Shown one piece after another: positions 7,968-16,778 of a DNA stretch of 64,000 nucleotides. The first letter of the stretch is position 1. The number at the start of each line of letters is the position of its first letter. The stretch comes from Alphaproteobacteria bacterium (GTDB lineage Bacteria; Pseudomonadota; Alphaproteobacteria; Bin95), in assembly GCA_020638555.1 (NCBI GenBank), contig JACKII010000004.1:124001-188000 (forward strand), written 5' to 3'. The notes beneath the pieces are model-generated. The model saw only the letters and a list, made by a program, of their open reading frames with translations. It was not told the DNA's origin and ran no database searches. Both the position numbers and the translations under genes were made by a program.

Positions 7968-8897
7968 ATGCAATGGGGAGTTCACCTGCCGCATCTCGGC
8001 CGGGCCGTCGACCGTCACACCGTGATGGGGTTCGCCCGGGAAGCCGAGCGGCTGGGATGCCATTCCGGCTGGGTCAGCGACCATGTCTGCTGGCCCGCCG
8101 ACATCGCGTCGAAATACCCTTATACCGACGACGGCTCGTTCCAGCCGGCCCCCGACATGGGCTGGCTCGACCCGCTGGGCACGCTGCTGTTCGTCGCCGG
8201 CTGTACCGAGACGCTGCGCCTCGGCACCACCGTCCTGATCCTGCCCTACCGCATGCCGGTGCAGACCGCCAAGCAGGTGGCGACGCTGGACGTGGTCAGC
8301 GGCGGCCGGGCCATTCTGGGCGTCGGCGTCGGCTGGATGGCGGAGGAGGCCGCGGTCCTGGGCATGCCCTGGGACCGGCGCGGCAAACGCTCGGATGAGC
8401 AGTTGGAAATCTTCCACCGCCTGTTCACGGACAAGGAACCCTCGTTCCACGGCGAGTTCTACCAGTTTCCGCGCGTCGGCTTCGAGCCGAAGCCCGTGCA
8501 ATCGCCGTTTCCGATCTGGGTCGGCGGCTCGACGCCGGTCGCCTTCCGGCGCGTCGCCCGCTACGGCCAGGCGTTCCACGCCGCCTTCCAGCCGCGGGAC
8601 GAGGTCAGCCATGCCTGGGACCAGGTGCGGCGCGAGTGCGACGCCATCGGGCGGGACGCCTCCGGCCTGACCCTGTCGCTGCGCATCTATCTGGACCCGG
8701 CCCAGGCGATGCAGAAGGAGAAATCCATCGGCGGCCACAAGGACGAGATGCTGGAAACCATCGCCCGGCTGCAAGACATCGGCGTCGGCCACTTGCTGCT
8801 CGACCCCGTGGCGCGCGGCGGCGTGCCGGCCCGGCTGGATGCGCTCCGCGCCTTCATGGAAGACGTGGCCCCGCACGTGAAAGGAGGACGCTCATGA
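7968..8897 (+). CDS. LLM-class flavin-dependent oxidoreductase
   Basis: The 309-residue protein is a luciferase-like TIM-barrel enzyme that uses FMN or F420. It opens MQWGVHLPHLGRAVDR and has GVGVGWMAEE, the conserved WVGGSTPVAFRRVARYG segment and a C-terminal GVGHLLLDPVARGG strand. I chose the ATG at 7968 because family members start at this strand and a GGGAAA lies just upstream; an in-frame ATG at 7926 would add 14 residues. It overlaps the ligase gene by 4 nt (ATGA). Confidence 0.87.
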   Translation: MQWGVHLPHLGRAVDRHTVMGFAREAERLGCHSGWVSDHVCWPADIASKYPYTDDGSFQPAPDMGWLDPLGTLLFVAGCTETLRLGTTVLILPYRMPVQTAKQVATLDVVSGGRAILGVGVGWMAEEAAVLGMPWDRRGKRSDEQLEIFHRLFTDKEPSFHGEFYQFPRVGFEPKPVQSPFPIWVGGSTPVAFRRVARYGQAFHAAFQPRDEVSHAWDQVRRECDAIGRDASGLTLSLRIYLDPAQAMQKEKSIGGHKDEMLETIARLQDIGVGHLLLDPVARGGVPARLDALRAFMEDVAPHVKGGRS

Positions 8898-10525
8898 ACC
8901 CCTGGCAGGACGTGAACCGCTTCGGCGATCTGGCGGCAGAGGCCGCCCGCAAGTTCGGCGACCATGAGGGCCTGGTGTTTCAGGACCGGCGCCACACCTT
9001 CAACCAGATTTCCGAGCAGGTCGACCGGGCCGCCCGCGCGGCCATGGCGGCGGGGGTGCGCAAGGGCGACCATGTGGCGGTCTGGCTGCAAAACAGCGAC
9101 CGGTTCGTGTTCATCGTCCTGGGGCTGTTGAAAGCCGGCGCGGTGCTGGTGCCGATCAACACCCGCTTCCGCACCAACGACCTGGAATACGTGCTGCGCC
9201 AGTCGGACAGCAGCATGCTCCTCACCCACAACACCAGCGGCCCGATCGGCTATCTGGACATGGTGCGCGAGGTGGTGAAGCTGCCGGCGACGGGCGATGC
9301 CATCGACGACCCGAACTTCCCCATCCTGCGCAAGGTCCTGATCCTCGACGACGCGGCGCATGCCGGCACCCTGTCCTGGGACGCCGCGCTCGAAGCGGGC
9401 GCCCGCATCGGCGACACGGCGCTGGCGGAGCGGGCGAATTCGATCCAGCCGACCGACATCGCGCTGATCAAATACACCAGCGGCACCACCGGCTTCCCCA
9501 AGGGAGCCATGCACACCCACAACATCATCCGCAACGTGACCGAACGCGGCTTCCGCATGGGCATCACGCGCAACGACAAGATCATGTCGTACCTGCCCCT
9601 GTTCCACGCCTTCGGCTTTTCGGAATGCCTGCTGATGTCGATCATCACCGGCGCCTGCCAGATCGTGACCGAGACCTTCGACCCGGCCGAGGTGATGGAT
9701 CTGGTGGAGCGCGAGGGCGCTTCCATCGTCCACGGGTTCGAGGCGCACGCGCTGGCGCTCGCCAACGAGCAGGAACGCCGCCCGCGCGACGTCTCGACCC
9801 TGCGCACGGGCGTGATGGCGGGCGGTCAGCTCAGTGCGACGCCGGTGCTGCGCAAGATGGAGCGCCTGCTGGCGCCGATCCATTCGGTTTCGGGCCATGG
9901 CATGACCGAGACCTGGATCGGCGTCGGCCTTTCCGCCCTCGACGACAGCACGGAACTGCGCCATGAGGCCTCCGGCTATCCGGGCCTGGGCTTCGACGTG
10001 CGGATTCAGGACCTGGAGACCGGCGAACTCTGCCCGGTCGGCCAGGAAGGCGAGTTGCAGGTGCGCGGCCGGTTCCTGATGCAGGGCTATTACAAGAAAC
10101 CGAAGGAAACCGCCGAGTCCTATACCGCGGACGGCTGGTTCAAGACCGGCGACACCGCCAAGTGGCGCACCGATGGCGTGTTCCGCTTTGTCGGCCGCCA
10201 CAAGGATATGCTGAAGGTCGGCGGCGAGAATGTCGACCCGATGGAGGTGGAAGGTCTGCTGCTCGACCATCCGGGCGTGCACCAGGTCGCCGTCGTCGGC
10301 TGCCCGGACGAAAAGCTGTCGGAGGTCGCCGTGGCCTATGTCGAGCGCGTGCCCGGCGGAACGGTCAGCGAGGAAGACGTGATCGGCCATTGCCGCGGCA
10401 AGGTCGCGAGCTTCAAAATCCCCCGCCATGTGGTCTTCCTGGACGCCTTCCCCATGACCGCGTCCGGCAAGATCCGCAAGGTCGAACTGCGCGCCGACGC
10501 CGCCGAACGCTTCGCGCCGGCCTGA
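8894..10525 (+). CDS. AMP-dependent acyl-CoA synthetase/ligase
   Basis: This 543-residue ANL-superfamily enzyme activates a carboxylic acid to its CoA thioester through an acyl-AMP. The P-loop YTSGTTGFPKG lies near residues 192-203. HGMTETW is near 335, the hinge region KTGD near 417 and VGRHKDMLKVGGENV follows. The acylation Lys is in SGKIRKVEL near 523. AGGAGG sits 8 nt before the ATG, and the start overlaps the LLM stop. As last gene of the operon, it probably supplies the CoA ester that the thiolase-like/DUF35 pair acts on. Confidence 0.92.
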   Translation: MNPWQDVNRFGDLAAEAARKFGDHEGLVFQDRRHTFNQISEQVDRAARAAMAAGVRKGDHVAVWLQNSDRFVFIVLGLLKAGAVLVPINTRFRTNDLEYVLRQSDSSMLLTHNTSGPIGYLDMVREVVKLPATGDAIDDPNFPILRKVLILDDAAHAGTLSWDAALEAGARIGDTALAERANSIQPTDIALIKYTSGTTGFPKGAMHTHNIIRNVTERGFRMGITRNDKIMSYLPLFHAFGFSECLLMSIITGACQIVTETFDPAEVMDLVEREGASIVHGFEAHALALANEQERRPRDVSTLRTGVMAGGQLSATPVLRKMERLLAPIHSVSGHGMTETWIGVGLSALDDSTELRHEASGYPGLGFDVRIQDLETGELCPVGQEGELQVRGRFLMQGYYKKPKETAESYTADGWFKTGDTAKWRTDGVFRFVGRHKDMLKVGGENVDPMEVEGLLLDHPGVHQVAVVGCPDEKLSEVAVAYVERVPGGTVSEEDVIGHCRGKVASFKIPRHVVFLDAFPMTASGKIRKVELRADAAERFAPA

Positions 10526-10635
10526 CGCCGCGCGCTCGCTATGGTCAAACCGGGTGCGGTCGCGGTCTTGACGCAATCCGGACCGCAGCCCGCGCCTCTC
10601 CACCGCACAATCCCGCCCCATTGCGCATGCCTCAT

Positions 10636-10664
10636 GCATACCGGGCGAAACTCACCCGGTATGC
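10636..10664. promoter_or_regulatory. perfect 10-bp inverted repeat (terminator or operator)
   Basis: GCATACCGGG (10636-10645) and CCCGGTATGC (10655-10664) are exact inverses around a 9-nt loop, 110 nt past the ligase stop. There is no T-run, so it may be a rho-assisted terminator of the catabolic operon or a protein-binding site. The rest of 10526-10865 is AT-richer towards its right end (10780-10830) and probably holds the promoter of the next gene; I see no other gene in it. Confidence 0.45.
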
Positions 10665-10880
10665 CCCGCTATATAGCCGAAATCCCAACCAAAAGCAGCT
10701 CGCATCCCCGGCGCCGCAACGAAATTCGCAGGAAGCGGGCCAATCGATTAATGGGCCCGTGAGTTGCCAGAGCCCGCAAATTCATCAATTTATCGATAGA
10801 CTGCCATAACAATTTATGCAATTTGTGCCTTACGGTGTAGCGGCAATGCCAAACGTGCGTTTGAGATGGAAGCGAACTTC

Positions 10881-11806
10881 ATGAGAAAGATTCTGGCAGT
10901 GGCGTTGGTCGCCCTGGCCACACCGAGTGCAGCCTCGGCTTATACGGCAGAGAGCCTGCTGCACGGCATCAACAACATCGTTCTGAACGATTTGGATGCT
11001 AAGTGCGAAACGCAAGGCACGGTCTATGTCGGAAACAACACAATGGCTCGGGCGGCAGCGTGAACCCCGACGGCATGCCCGATTTCGATCTGGGCAGCGG
11101 CATCGCCGGTTCCTGGTTGTCGGTGGCGACATCAACGCTGTCGTTAACCTCAACAATGGCAGTGCGCAGATCGGCGGTGCGGTTAACGGAACGCTGAACA
11201 GCAACGGCTCAGGCGCCATGCAGGTCGGGGTTGCCGGCATTCCGACCGCCGACATCACCAGCCTGCTCCAGAACCTGTCGACCGACCTGGCGAGCAACCC
11301 CGATACCCTGGCGGCACCGCCAACACCACCGACCCGAACAATGTCAACTTCGTCAGCGGCTCGGGCGATGCAGACGGAATTCAGTTCTTCAACATCTCCG
11401 GCTCGGTGCTGGCCGGCGGCACCCTGACAGGGGATCACGGCGCCAGCCGGTGTGACGGACGATCGTCAATGTCGCCGGCACCGGCTACCATTGGCATCAA
11501 CGCCAACCAGTTGGGTCGGATGTATTGGTCAACTTCTATGAAGCCTCGACTTTGACGATCAATACGGCCTTCAATTATTCGATCCTGGCGCCGTTTGCCA
11601 ACGTCGTCCAAAACGGCGGCGGCATTTTCGGCACGCTGGTCTCGTACAACCTGGATCAGAATGCCGAGGTCCGCCCGTATGCGGCGACCACCATACGCAT
11701 ACGGCGGCGCATCCTGCCGGCCCAGCAGGTGCCCGCACCCGCCGGTCTGGCTTTGATTTTGGGTGGCTTGGCCGGTATTACGGTGCTGGCTCGCCGCAAG
11801 GCCTGA
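10881..11806 (+). pseudogene. choice-of-anchor-A-like secreted protein with CTERM-type tail, frameshifted
   Basis: The start encodes a signal peptide (MRKILAVALVALATPSAASA). The body continues in several frames: YTAESLLHGINNIVLNDLD, VNPDGMPDFDLGSGIAGS, GGDINAVVNLNNGSAQIGG, ADITSLLQNLSTDLASNP, then LTINTAFNYSILAPFANVV. It ends VPAPAGLALILGGLAGITVL plus ARRKA, resembling a VPLPA/PEP-CTERM sorting tail (short motif, hydrophobic helix, basic end). The LLHGINNIVLNDL opening, repetitive GG-rich beta body and APFANVV block match what I know of choice-of-anchor A domains. At least four frame changes in 0.9 kb mean either a dead gene or local sequence errors. Confidence 0.65.
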
Positions 11807-11849
11807 CGGAGGCCATCCGCCCACGCGACGGATCGGCCCGGTCCGCTTC

Positions 11850-11877
11850 CAACAGCCCCGGCTTTGCGGGGCTGTTG
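11850..11877 (+). terminator. hairpin terminator after the anchor-A-like gene
   Basis: CAACAGCCCCG and CGGGGCTGTTG form a perfect 11-bp stem with a 6-nt loop (11861-11866), followed by a weak T-rich tract (TCCTGTTTC). It lies 44 nt past the pseudogene stop and also precedes the end of the convergent methyltransferase gene, so it may serve both. Confidence 0.7.
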
Positions 11878-11928
11878 TCCTGTTTCGGCGCCGGCTTCCC
11901 TGGAAAGCGAACCCGGCGCACCGCGGAT

Positions 11929-12678
11929 TCAGCGCTTCAGGCCGACAACCACGTCGTAATAGATGTCGCTGCCGTTCGAGCTTTTGCGGTGGAAGTGCGA
12001 GCCGCGATAGGTCTGTTCCAGCGCACCGCTCTCCACCTTGGCCGCCACCCAGTCGCAAAGCTGGATGCATTCCGGGTCCGGGTCGTTCGGCTTCACGTGG
12101 AAGATGTACCACCCGCCCGGCACCAGCAGGTCGAAACTGGTCTCGAACCCCGCCAGCGGGATGTGATTGCCCCAGCCGGTCGCCGACGCCATCGCCACCA
12201 CGTTGAACTCCGCCCGCCGCAGCGCCCGTTCCGTTTCCGGCCGCAGATTGGTCAGGTCGTCGACGTGATAGGCGTTGTAGAGCCCCGCCCGGTCGCGGGT
12301 CGCCGCCTCTGCCGCTTCCGGGCAGATGTCGATGGCCTCCAGGTGCGGGATGCCCAGGGTGTAGCGCAATTCGTGGCCGAAAGCGCCGCTGCCGGCGCCC
12401 AGTTCCAGCGCCCGCAGGCCGGAGCGGTCGACACCCGCCTCGGCCCAGACCCGGTCGATGGCGGCCGACATCTCGGTCGGGGTGCGGCAGACCAGATTAT
12501 GATAGAGGGCGATGTCATAGAGCCATGGCACGCGATAGAGCGTGGCATAGTCATGGATGTTGAACCGCTGGCGTCGGCCGTCGACCGTCGCCCAGAAAAA
12601 CTCGTCCGACTGCCGGCTTGTTTCGGGGGACTCGTACTCGACGTCGTACAATTTCGGGATGTAGGAATAATCCGACAT
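11929..12678 (-). CDS. SAM-dependent class I methyltransferase
   Basis: The 249-residue product has the SAM-binding motif I LELGAGSGAFG in mid-protein and an acidic LEAIDICPEA strand after it. The motif IV-like LVPGGWYIFHVKPND follows. The N-terminal section (YIPKLYDVEYES, about 100 residues) precedes the fold and may bind the substrate, which I cannot name. The start is the ATG at 12678; the frame extends further upstream without homology-like sequence. Confidence 0.8.
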   Translation of the reverse strand: MSDYSYIPKLYDVEYESPETSRQSDEFFWATVDGRRQRFNIHDYATLYRVPWLYDIALYHNLVCRTPTEMSAAIDRVWAEAGVDRSGLRALELGAGSGAFGHELRYTLGIPHLEAIDICPEAAEAATRDRAGLYNAYHVDDLTNLRPETERALRRAEFNVVAMASATGWGNHIPLAGFETSFDLLVPGGWYIFHVKPNDPDPECIQLCDWVAAKVESGALEQTYRGSHFHRKSSNGSDIYYDVVVGLKR

Positions 12679-12897
12679 GCTGATTGGCTCGGGTCCTGCG
12701 TATTCGGGATTGGCGGGCTCCGCCGATTGCAAGCGCCTCGCATACGCTGCCCAACGCACCGCGTCGAGGGGAAATCGCAAGCCACCCGGCCGGAATCCCA
12801 TAGCCCGGTGCGCGGCGCACAATTCCTTTTACATGGCTCCACCGTATTCCTAGAGTCGCGCTTGCACCCCATTCGTTCCCCAAAAGACAGCGGCCCC

Positions 12898-13959
12898 ATG
12901 ACTCGGATCGACGCCATCGAAACCCCTGCCGTCCTGATCGACCTGCCGACGGTCGAGGCCAATCTTTCCCGCTTCCAGACCTACTGCAATGCGCATGGGC
13001 TCAAGGCCCGCCCGCACATCAAAACCCACAAACTGCCGGACTTCGCGCACCGGCAGGTCGATCTGGGCGCCACCGGCATCACCTGCCAGAAAATCGGCGA
13101 GGCCGAGGTGATGGTCGCCTCCGGCATCCGCAACGTGCTGCTGACTTACAATATTCTGGGCGCGTCCAAGCTGGCCCGGCTGAAAACCCTGGCGGAGCAC
13201 TGCACGCTCTCGGTCGTGGCCGACAACGAGGTGGTGTTGCAGGGCCTGTCCGAGACCTTTGCCGGCGGCCCGCCGCTCACCGTGCTGGTGGAGTGCGATT
13301 CCGGCGGCGGCCGCTGCGGCGTGCAGACCCCCGGCGACGCGGTCAAGCTCGCCCAGTGGATCGAGCGCGCAAACGGCCTGCGCTTTGGCGGCCTGATGAC
13401 CTACCCGCCGAAGCGACGGATCGAGGTGGTGCGGGACTGGCTGGCCGACGCCATGCACACCTTCCAGCGCGCCGGCATCGCCTGCGAGACGGTCTCCAGC
13501 GGCGGCACCCCGGACATCTGGCGCGCGCACGAGGTCAGCGCGGCGACCGAGCACCGGGCCGGCACCTATATCTACAACGACCGCATGATGGTGGATGCGG
13601 GCGCGGCCACCTGGGACGACTGCGCCCTCTCCGTGCTGACCACGGTCGTCAGCCGCCCCACCGAGACGCGGGCGGTGCTGGACGGCGGCTCGAAGGCGTT
13701 TTCCAGCGACCTCGGCGGCCTCACCGGCCATGGCTATATCCGCGAGTATCCCGACGCCGTCATCCACAGCCTCAGCGAGGAACACGCGGTCGTCGATCTC
13801 TCCGCCTGCACCGGCGCCAAGCCGGCGGTGGGCGAGCGGGTGCGGGTGGTGCCGAACCATGCCTGCGTCGTCTCCAACCTGTTCAACCAGGTGCACGGCA
13901 TCGCCGACGGCCAGGTCGAGCGGGTGTTCACCGTCGAGGCCCGGGGCCTGATGCAATGA
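12898..13959 (+). CDS. D-threonine aldolase/D-serine dehydratase-like PLP enzyme
   Basis: This 353-residue protein is a fold-type III (alanine racemase-like) PLP enzyme. The PLP-lysine motif RPHIKTHK spans 38-45. The DSGGGRCGVQTP loop is near 140-150, and the metal-binding C-terminal motif PNHACVVSN starts near 319, as in D-threonine aldolases and eukaryote-type D-serine dehydratases. It probably cleaves or deaminates a D-hydroxyamino acid. It overlaps the following D-carbamoylase by 4 nt, which supports a D-amino-acid pathway. Confidence 0.85.
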   Translation: MTRIDAIETPAVLIDLPTVEANLSRFQTYCNAHGLKARPHIKTHKLPDFAHRQVDLGATGITCQKIGEAEVMVASGIRNVLLTYNILGASKLARLKTLAEHCTLSVVADNEVVLQGLSETFAGGPPLTVLVECDSGGGRCGVQTPGDAVKLAQWIERANGLRFGGLMTYPPKRRIEVVRDWLADAMHTFQRAGIACETVSSGGTPDIWRAHEVSAATEHRAGTYIYNDRMMVDAGAATWDDCALSVLTTVVSRPTETRAVLDGGSKAFSSDLGGLTGHGYIREYPDAVIHSLSEEHAVVDLSACTGAKPAVGERVRVVPNHACVVSNLFNQVHGIADGQVERVFTVEARGLMQ

Positions 13960-14873
13960 GCAAACGCGTTCTGTACGTCGCCGCGGCCCAACTCGGCCCC
14001 ATCGCCCGCGACGAGCCGCGGAAGGCCGTGGTCCGCCGCCTCCTCGCGCTGCTGGAGGAAGCCGGCGACCGTGGCGCCGACCTGGTGGTGTTCCCGGAAC
14101 TGGCGCTCACCACGTTTTTCCCGCGCTGGTATTTCGAGGACGAGGCGGACCTGCTGCCCTTCTACGAAACCGACATGCCGAACGCCGCGACCCAGCCGCT
14201 GTTCGACGCCGCCAGGGCGGCGGGCATCGGCTTTTATCTGGGCTATGCCGAGCTGACGCCGGACGGCCGGCGCTTCAACACCTCGATCCTGGTGGACAAG
14301 GCCGGCAAGATCGCCGGCAAATACCGCAAGGTCCACCTGCCCGGCCATTCGGAGCACGAGCCCTGGCGGCCATTCCAGCATCTGGAAAAGCGCTATTTCG
14401 AGCCGGGCGACCTGGGCTTTCCGGTCTGGGACACCATGGGCGCCACCATGGGCATGTGCATCTGCAACGACCGCCGCTGGCCGGAGACCTACCGCGTCAT
14501 GGGGCTTCAGGGCGCGGAACTGATCCTGCTTGGCTACAACACGCCGACCATCTACGCGCCGGTGCCGCAGCACGACCATTTGCAGAGCTTCCACAGCCAT
14601 CTGTCGATGCAGGCGGGCGCCTACCAGAACGGCGCCTATGTGGTGGGCGTCGCCAAGGCCGGGGTGGAGGAAGGCTGCATGCTGTTGGGCCAGTCCTGCA
14701 TCATCGCGCCGACGGGCGAGATCGTCGCCCAGACCGCGTCGCTGGATGATGAGGTGATCGTCGCCCGCTGCGACCTGGATCTCTGCAAGGAGATCAAGGA
14801 CAACGTCTTCGACTTCGCCCTGCACCGCCAGCCGCAACACTACGGCATCATCGCCGCGCCGAAAAAGGGATAG
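13956..14873 (+). CDS. N-carbamoyl-D-amino acid hydrolase
   Basis: This 305-residue nitrilase-superfamily enzyme hydrolyses N-carbamoyl-D-amino acids to the free D-amino acid, CO2 and ammonia. The catalytic triad is visible: Glu48 in VFPELA, Lys125 in KYRKVHLPG and Cys170 in CNDRRWPETYR. The RRWPE..RVMGLQG context is specific to D-carbamoylases, and the length matches. It is translationally coupled (ATGA) to the D-threonine-aldolase-like gene. No hydantoinase is adjacent in this window. Confidence 0.9.
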   Translation: MSKRVLYVAAAQLGPIARDEPRKAVVRRLLALLEEAGDRGADLVVFPELALTTFFPRWYFEDEADLLPFYETDMPNAATQPLFDAARAAGIGFYLGYAELTPDGRRFNTSILVDKAGKIAGKYRKVHLPGHSEHEPWRPFQHLEKRYFEPGDLGFPVWDTMGATMGMCICNDRRWPETYRVMGLQGAELILLGYNTPTIYAPVPQHDHLQSFHSHLSMQAGAYQNGAYVVGVAKAGVEEGCMLLGQSCIIAPTGEIVAQTASLDDEVIVARCDLDLCKEIKDNVFDFALHRQPQHYGIIAAPKKG

Positions 14874-14875
14874 CC

Positions 14876-15045
14876 GTTCCCCGGACGGTGCGGAGCGCCC
14901 GTGTTCCCCGGACGGTGCGGAGCGCCGATCCGGGGCCGGCCTCTTCCTTCGCACACCGCCCCCGCCCGTGTTCGCACGCCGCGAGCGACCCCGGATGGCG
15001 GCTCCGCCACCTCCAGGGAACACAATGCCTGAGGTTCGGTGTTCC
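14876..15045. repeat. dispersed repeat, family B copy 1
   Basis: The block GTTCCCCGGACGGTGCGGAG occurs twice in tandem (14877 and 14901). It is followed by GATCCGGGGCCGG, TCCTTCGCACACCG, GTGTTCGCACGCCG and GGGAACAC-like pieces, arranged as nested inverted repeats. Clearly related blocks lie near 30040, 38278, 59974 and 61153, always between genes. It fills most of the gap between two convergent genes. Confidence 0.7.
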
Positions 15046-15070
15046 CCGGCCCCCGCCACTCCAAACGCCC

Positions 15071-16684
15071 CTACCCCCTCGTCGTCCGCTTCATCGCGGC
15101 GGCGGTCTTCTCCGCGATCATGATGGTGGGCGAGTTGGTGTTGCCGGAGGTGATGGTCGGCATGACGCTCGCGTCGATCACGCGCAGCCCGTCCAGGCCC
15201 CGCACCCGGCATTCGGTATCGACCACCGCCATGCGGTCGCCCTCCGGCCCCATCTTCGCCGTGCCGACCGGATGGAAGATGGTGGTGCCGATGTCGCCGG
15301 CCGCCGCATGCAGTTCCTCCTCGCTCTGAAAGCTCGGACCGGGACGGAACTCCTCCGGCCGGTACTTGGCCAGAGCCGGCTGTTCCACGATCTCCCGCGT
15401 GATGCGGATGGCACGCGCCGCCACCGCCCGGTCGCCTTCGGTGGCCAGATAGTTCGGCGCGATCTCCGGCGCCTGCCGCGCGTCCGGCCCGCTCAGACGC
15501 ACATGGCCGCGGCTCTCCGGCCGCAGATTGCAGACGCTGGCGGTGAAGGCCGGGAACGGGTCCAGCGGCTCCCCGAACTTGTTCAGGCTGAGCGGCTGGA
15601 CGTGGTATTCCAGGTCCGGCGTCTCCAGCGCGGGGTCGGACTTGGTGAACGCGCCCAGCTGGCTCGGCGCCATCGACATCGGGCCGCGGCGGGTGGCGAG
15701 ATATTCCAGCCCGATCAGGGCCTTGTTGAGCAATCCTTGAGAGGACTGGTTCAGCGTCTTCACCCCTTGCACCTTGTAGGCGCAGCGCAATTGCAGATGG
15801 TCCTGCAGGTTCTCGCCGACACCGGGGATGTCGTGCAGGACCGCAACGCCATGCTCCTGCAACACCGCGCCCGGCCCGACGCCGGAGACCTGCAACAGAT
15901 GCGGCGAGCCAATGGCGCCCGCCGCCAGGATCACCTCGGCCCTCGCGCTCACCCGATGGGCCTCACCGCCGCGAGTGAAGGCGACGCCGGTGGCTCGCTG
16001 GCCGTCGAACAGCACCCGGTCGGCCTCTGCGCCCGTCATGACCTGAAGATTGCCGCGGCTCCTGACCGGCTTCAGGAAGGCGCTGGCCGTGTTCCAGCGC
16101 CAGCCGGAGCGCTGGTTCACCTGGAAATAGCCGACGCCCTCATTGTTGCCGCGGTTGAAGTCGTCGGTGCGCGGAATGCCATAGGCGACGCAGGCCTCGG
16201 CAAACGCGTCGAGAATTTCCCAGGAAATGCGCGCCGGCTCCACCCGCCATTCGCCACCGGCGCCGTGCAGGTCGGTCTGGCCGCTGAAATGATCCTCCGA
16301 CTTGCGGAAATACGGCAGGCAGTCGTCCCAACCCCAGCCGGCATTGCCAAGCTGGCGCCAGTGGTCGTAGTCGCGCGCCTGGCCGCGCATGTAGATCATG
16401 CCGTTGATGGAAGAGCAGCCACCGATCACCTTGCCGCGCGGATAGCCCAGCCTGCGCCCGTTCAGGCCCTTTTCCGGCGCGGTCTGGAACAGCCAGTCGG
16501 TACGCGGATTGCCGATGCAATAGAGATAGCCGACCGGAATTCGGATCCAGACATAGTTGTCGTTGCCGCCGGCCTCCAGCAGCAGGACCTTGGTCGCCGG
16601 GTCCTCCGACAGCCGGTTCGCCAGAACGCAGCCGGCGGAACCGCCGCCGACAATGACATAGTCGAATTCGGGAAGGGTCTGCAT
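15071..16684 (-). CDS. GMC-family FAD oxidoreductase (choline dehydrogenase-like)
   Basis: The 537-residue flavoenzyme oxidises an alcohol group; the substrate is not deducible. The FAD-binding motif VIVGGGSAGCVLANRL is at residues 10-25. The GMC signature region with RGQARDYDHW and GWGWDDCLPYF follows, then the second GMC signature GAIGSPHLLQVSG. C-terminal catalytic positions are in HPVGTAKMG (His) and SGNTNSPTIM (Asn). The length is typical. It is convergent with the D-carbamoylase and stands alone on its strand. Confidence 0.9.
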   Translation of the reverse strand: MQTLPEFDYVIVGGGSAGCVLANRLSEDPATKVLLLEAGGNDNYVWIRIPVGYLYCIGNPRTDWLFQTAPEKGLNGRRLGYPRGKVIGGCSSINGMIYMRGQARDYDHWRQLGNAGWGWDDCLPYFRKSEDHFSGQTDLHGAGGEWRVEPARISWEILDAFAEACVAYGIPRTDDFNRGNNEGVGYFQVNQRSGWRWNTASAFLKPVRSRGNLQVMTGAEADRVLFDGQRATGVAFTRGGEAHRVSARAEVILAAGAIGSPHLLQVSGVGPGAVLQEHGVAVLHDIPGVGENLQDHLQLRCAYKVQGVKTLNQSSQGLLNKALIGLEYLATRRGPMSMAPSQLGAFTKSDPALETPDLEYHVQPLSLNKFGEPLDPFPAFTASVCNLRPESRGHVRLSGPDARQAPEIAPNYLATEGDRAVAARAIRITREIVEQPALAKYRPEEFRPGPSFQSEEELHAAAGDIGTTIFHPVGTAKMGPEGDRMAVVDTECRVRGLDGLRVIDASVMPTITSGNTNSPTIMIAEKTAAAMKRTTRG

Positions 16685-16778
16685 CGGGGGCGCGCTCCGG
16701 CTATTCGGCTTCGGTCGTCCCGTCGGTGTTAGGCGGTTGCGAGCCGGATGTTAAGGGCCGGCATCCGATGGCGAGGGA

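Noticed and set aside
10881..11806. Programmed frameshifting in the anchor-A-like gene
   Set aside because: At least four shifts in different directions without slippery sequences are better explained by decay or sequence errors.
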